A stretch of DNA of 64,000 bases from Epiperipatus broadwayi. Its lineage: Eukaryota > Onychophora > Udeonychophora > Euonychophora > Peripatidae. The stretch spans positions 4,527,576-4,591,575 of the forward strand of contig JAQFVV010000036.1 of NCBI GenBank assembly GCA_028023455.1, read 5' to 3'. Shown here piece by piece: positions 63,360 through 64,000 of this stretch. Made by a program: the position numbers and the translations under genes. Numbering within the stretch: position 1 is the first letter of the stretch; each line of letters begins with the position of its first letter. The notes beneath the pieces were generated by a model. That model was not told the DNA's origin, made no database searches, and saw only the letters and a program-made list of their open reading frames with translations.

Positions 63360-64000
63360 CTTAATAATCCACTACACATGGAGTCAACTTACATTAAAAG
63401 CCACCATCTAAAAGATACAGAAGGTAAAAATGAGCAAATTATGACAATGCATTAAGTTTATAATACCCTGAGTAGGTTGGTGCATACCTACAATGGAAAA
63501 CTCTAAAGTTAAAGTTTTCTGGATCATACACAGCCCTATCAATTCCATTCTTCCAATTTTTATGAACTCCCAACAATAAATTTGTGATTATTTTTACTTT
63601 TTAGTTAATATTACAAATAGGAAATTCATAATTTCTTATCAACCATATTGATATTTTTTGTAATTAAAATAATAAATACTTAATAGGCTTAAATACAGAT
63701 ATTTCATTGTGTGAATCAATACAATATGGTTACATTGATTGTAAATGAGCATGCTGTCTAGAAATACTTATAAGCACTTTTATGGTCTAATCCCACTTCA
63801 AAAATTACCCAAACTATATTCATATCACAGACTAAGAAATGACAAACATTTTATAAATGAATGTGTTACCAGTACATCACAATATGTTTAAAAGAATGGG
63901 GATGTTTTAGTTGAAAAAAAAATTGTTAAAAACTTTTAAATTTACCTAAACACGTGAAACTATACTAATTTAAATTAATATATTATGTATAGGCAGTTTT
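63360..64000. other. A+T-rich non-coding stretch
   Basis: Nothing recognised to the window end. Confidence 0.4.

Overview
This is an A+T-rich metazoan nuclear window, roughly 70% A+T by eye. It has almost no conventional genes and is dominated by repeats. APE-type non-LTR retrotransposons (LINEs), tRNA-derived SINEs, long (ATT)n microsatellites and abundant hammerhead-ribozyme repeats point to an invertebrate. A flatworm, mollusc or other lophotrochozoan would fit, but the sequence alone does not settle the species.

The main result is two families of repeats that carry type I hammerhead ribozymes (HHR). Family A has monomers of about 410-455 bp, a GUC cleavage triplet and a tiny stem III. 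It occurs as inverted dimers (11.2-12.0 kb; 41.7-42.7 kb), a partial copy (15.0-15.5 kb), fragments (13.1, 62.5 kb) and a 5.9-kb array (24.6-30.5 kb). The array has ten 417-bp units head-to-tail, followed by about 4.3 units inverted. Three of these insertions lie between 12-bp direct repeats, and the arms of the inverted dimers are circularly permuted. Both facts suggest insertion of copies derived from circular RNA. Family B is a dispersed SINE-like repeat with an AUA cleavage triplet and a tRNA-like B box (9.0-9.9, 17.8-18.1, 22.7-23.0, 32.8-33.1, 40.2, 41.4 and 60.2-60.8 kb). These resemble animal retrozymes and the schistosome Sm-alpha hammerhead SINE.

A second system lies at 44.6-55.5 kb. 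Four LINE insertions of two families alternate with five (ATT)n tracts, as if (ATT)n were the preferred landing site. The largest is a 5.3-kb minus-strand element. Its ORF1 carries a CCHC knuckle and an AT-hook, and its ORF2 carries endonuclease, reverse transcriptase and a C-terminal zinc knuckle. Two plus-strand CR1/L2/Jockey-like copies and one short tail fragment complete the array. All coding regions in it are broken.

Other content: RTE-clade LINE remnants (2.0, 31.6, 33.6, 36.2-39.4, 39.5-40.2 kb); three 3' ends of another zinc-knuckle LINE (15.5, 34.9, 61.2 kb); three tRNA-derived SINEs (19.1, 20.1, 55.75 kb); MITE-like inverted repeats (4.7, 7.1 kb); a probable hAT-type non-autonomous element (61.9-63.35 kb); and a 483-bp tandem duplication (23.4-24.4 kb). 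The only plausible host gene is a small three-exon gene at 56.94-57.48 kb with a poly(A) signal. A 13-base match to an Illumina adapter inside the hammerhead array (29763-29775) warns that this part of the assembly may be partly artefactual.
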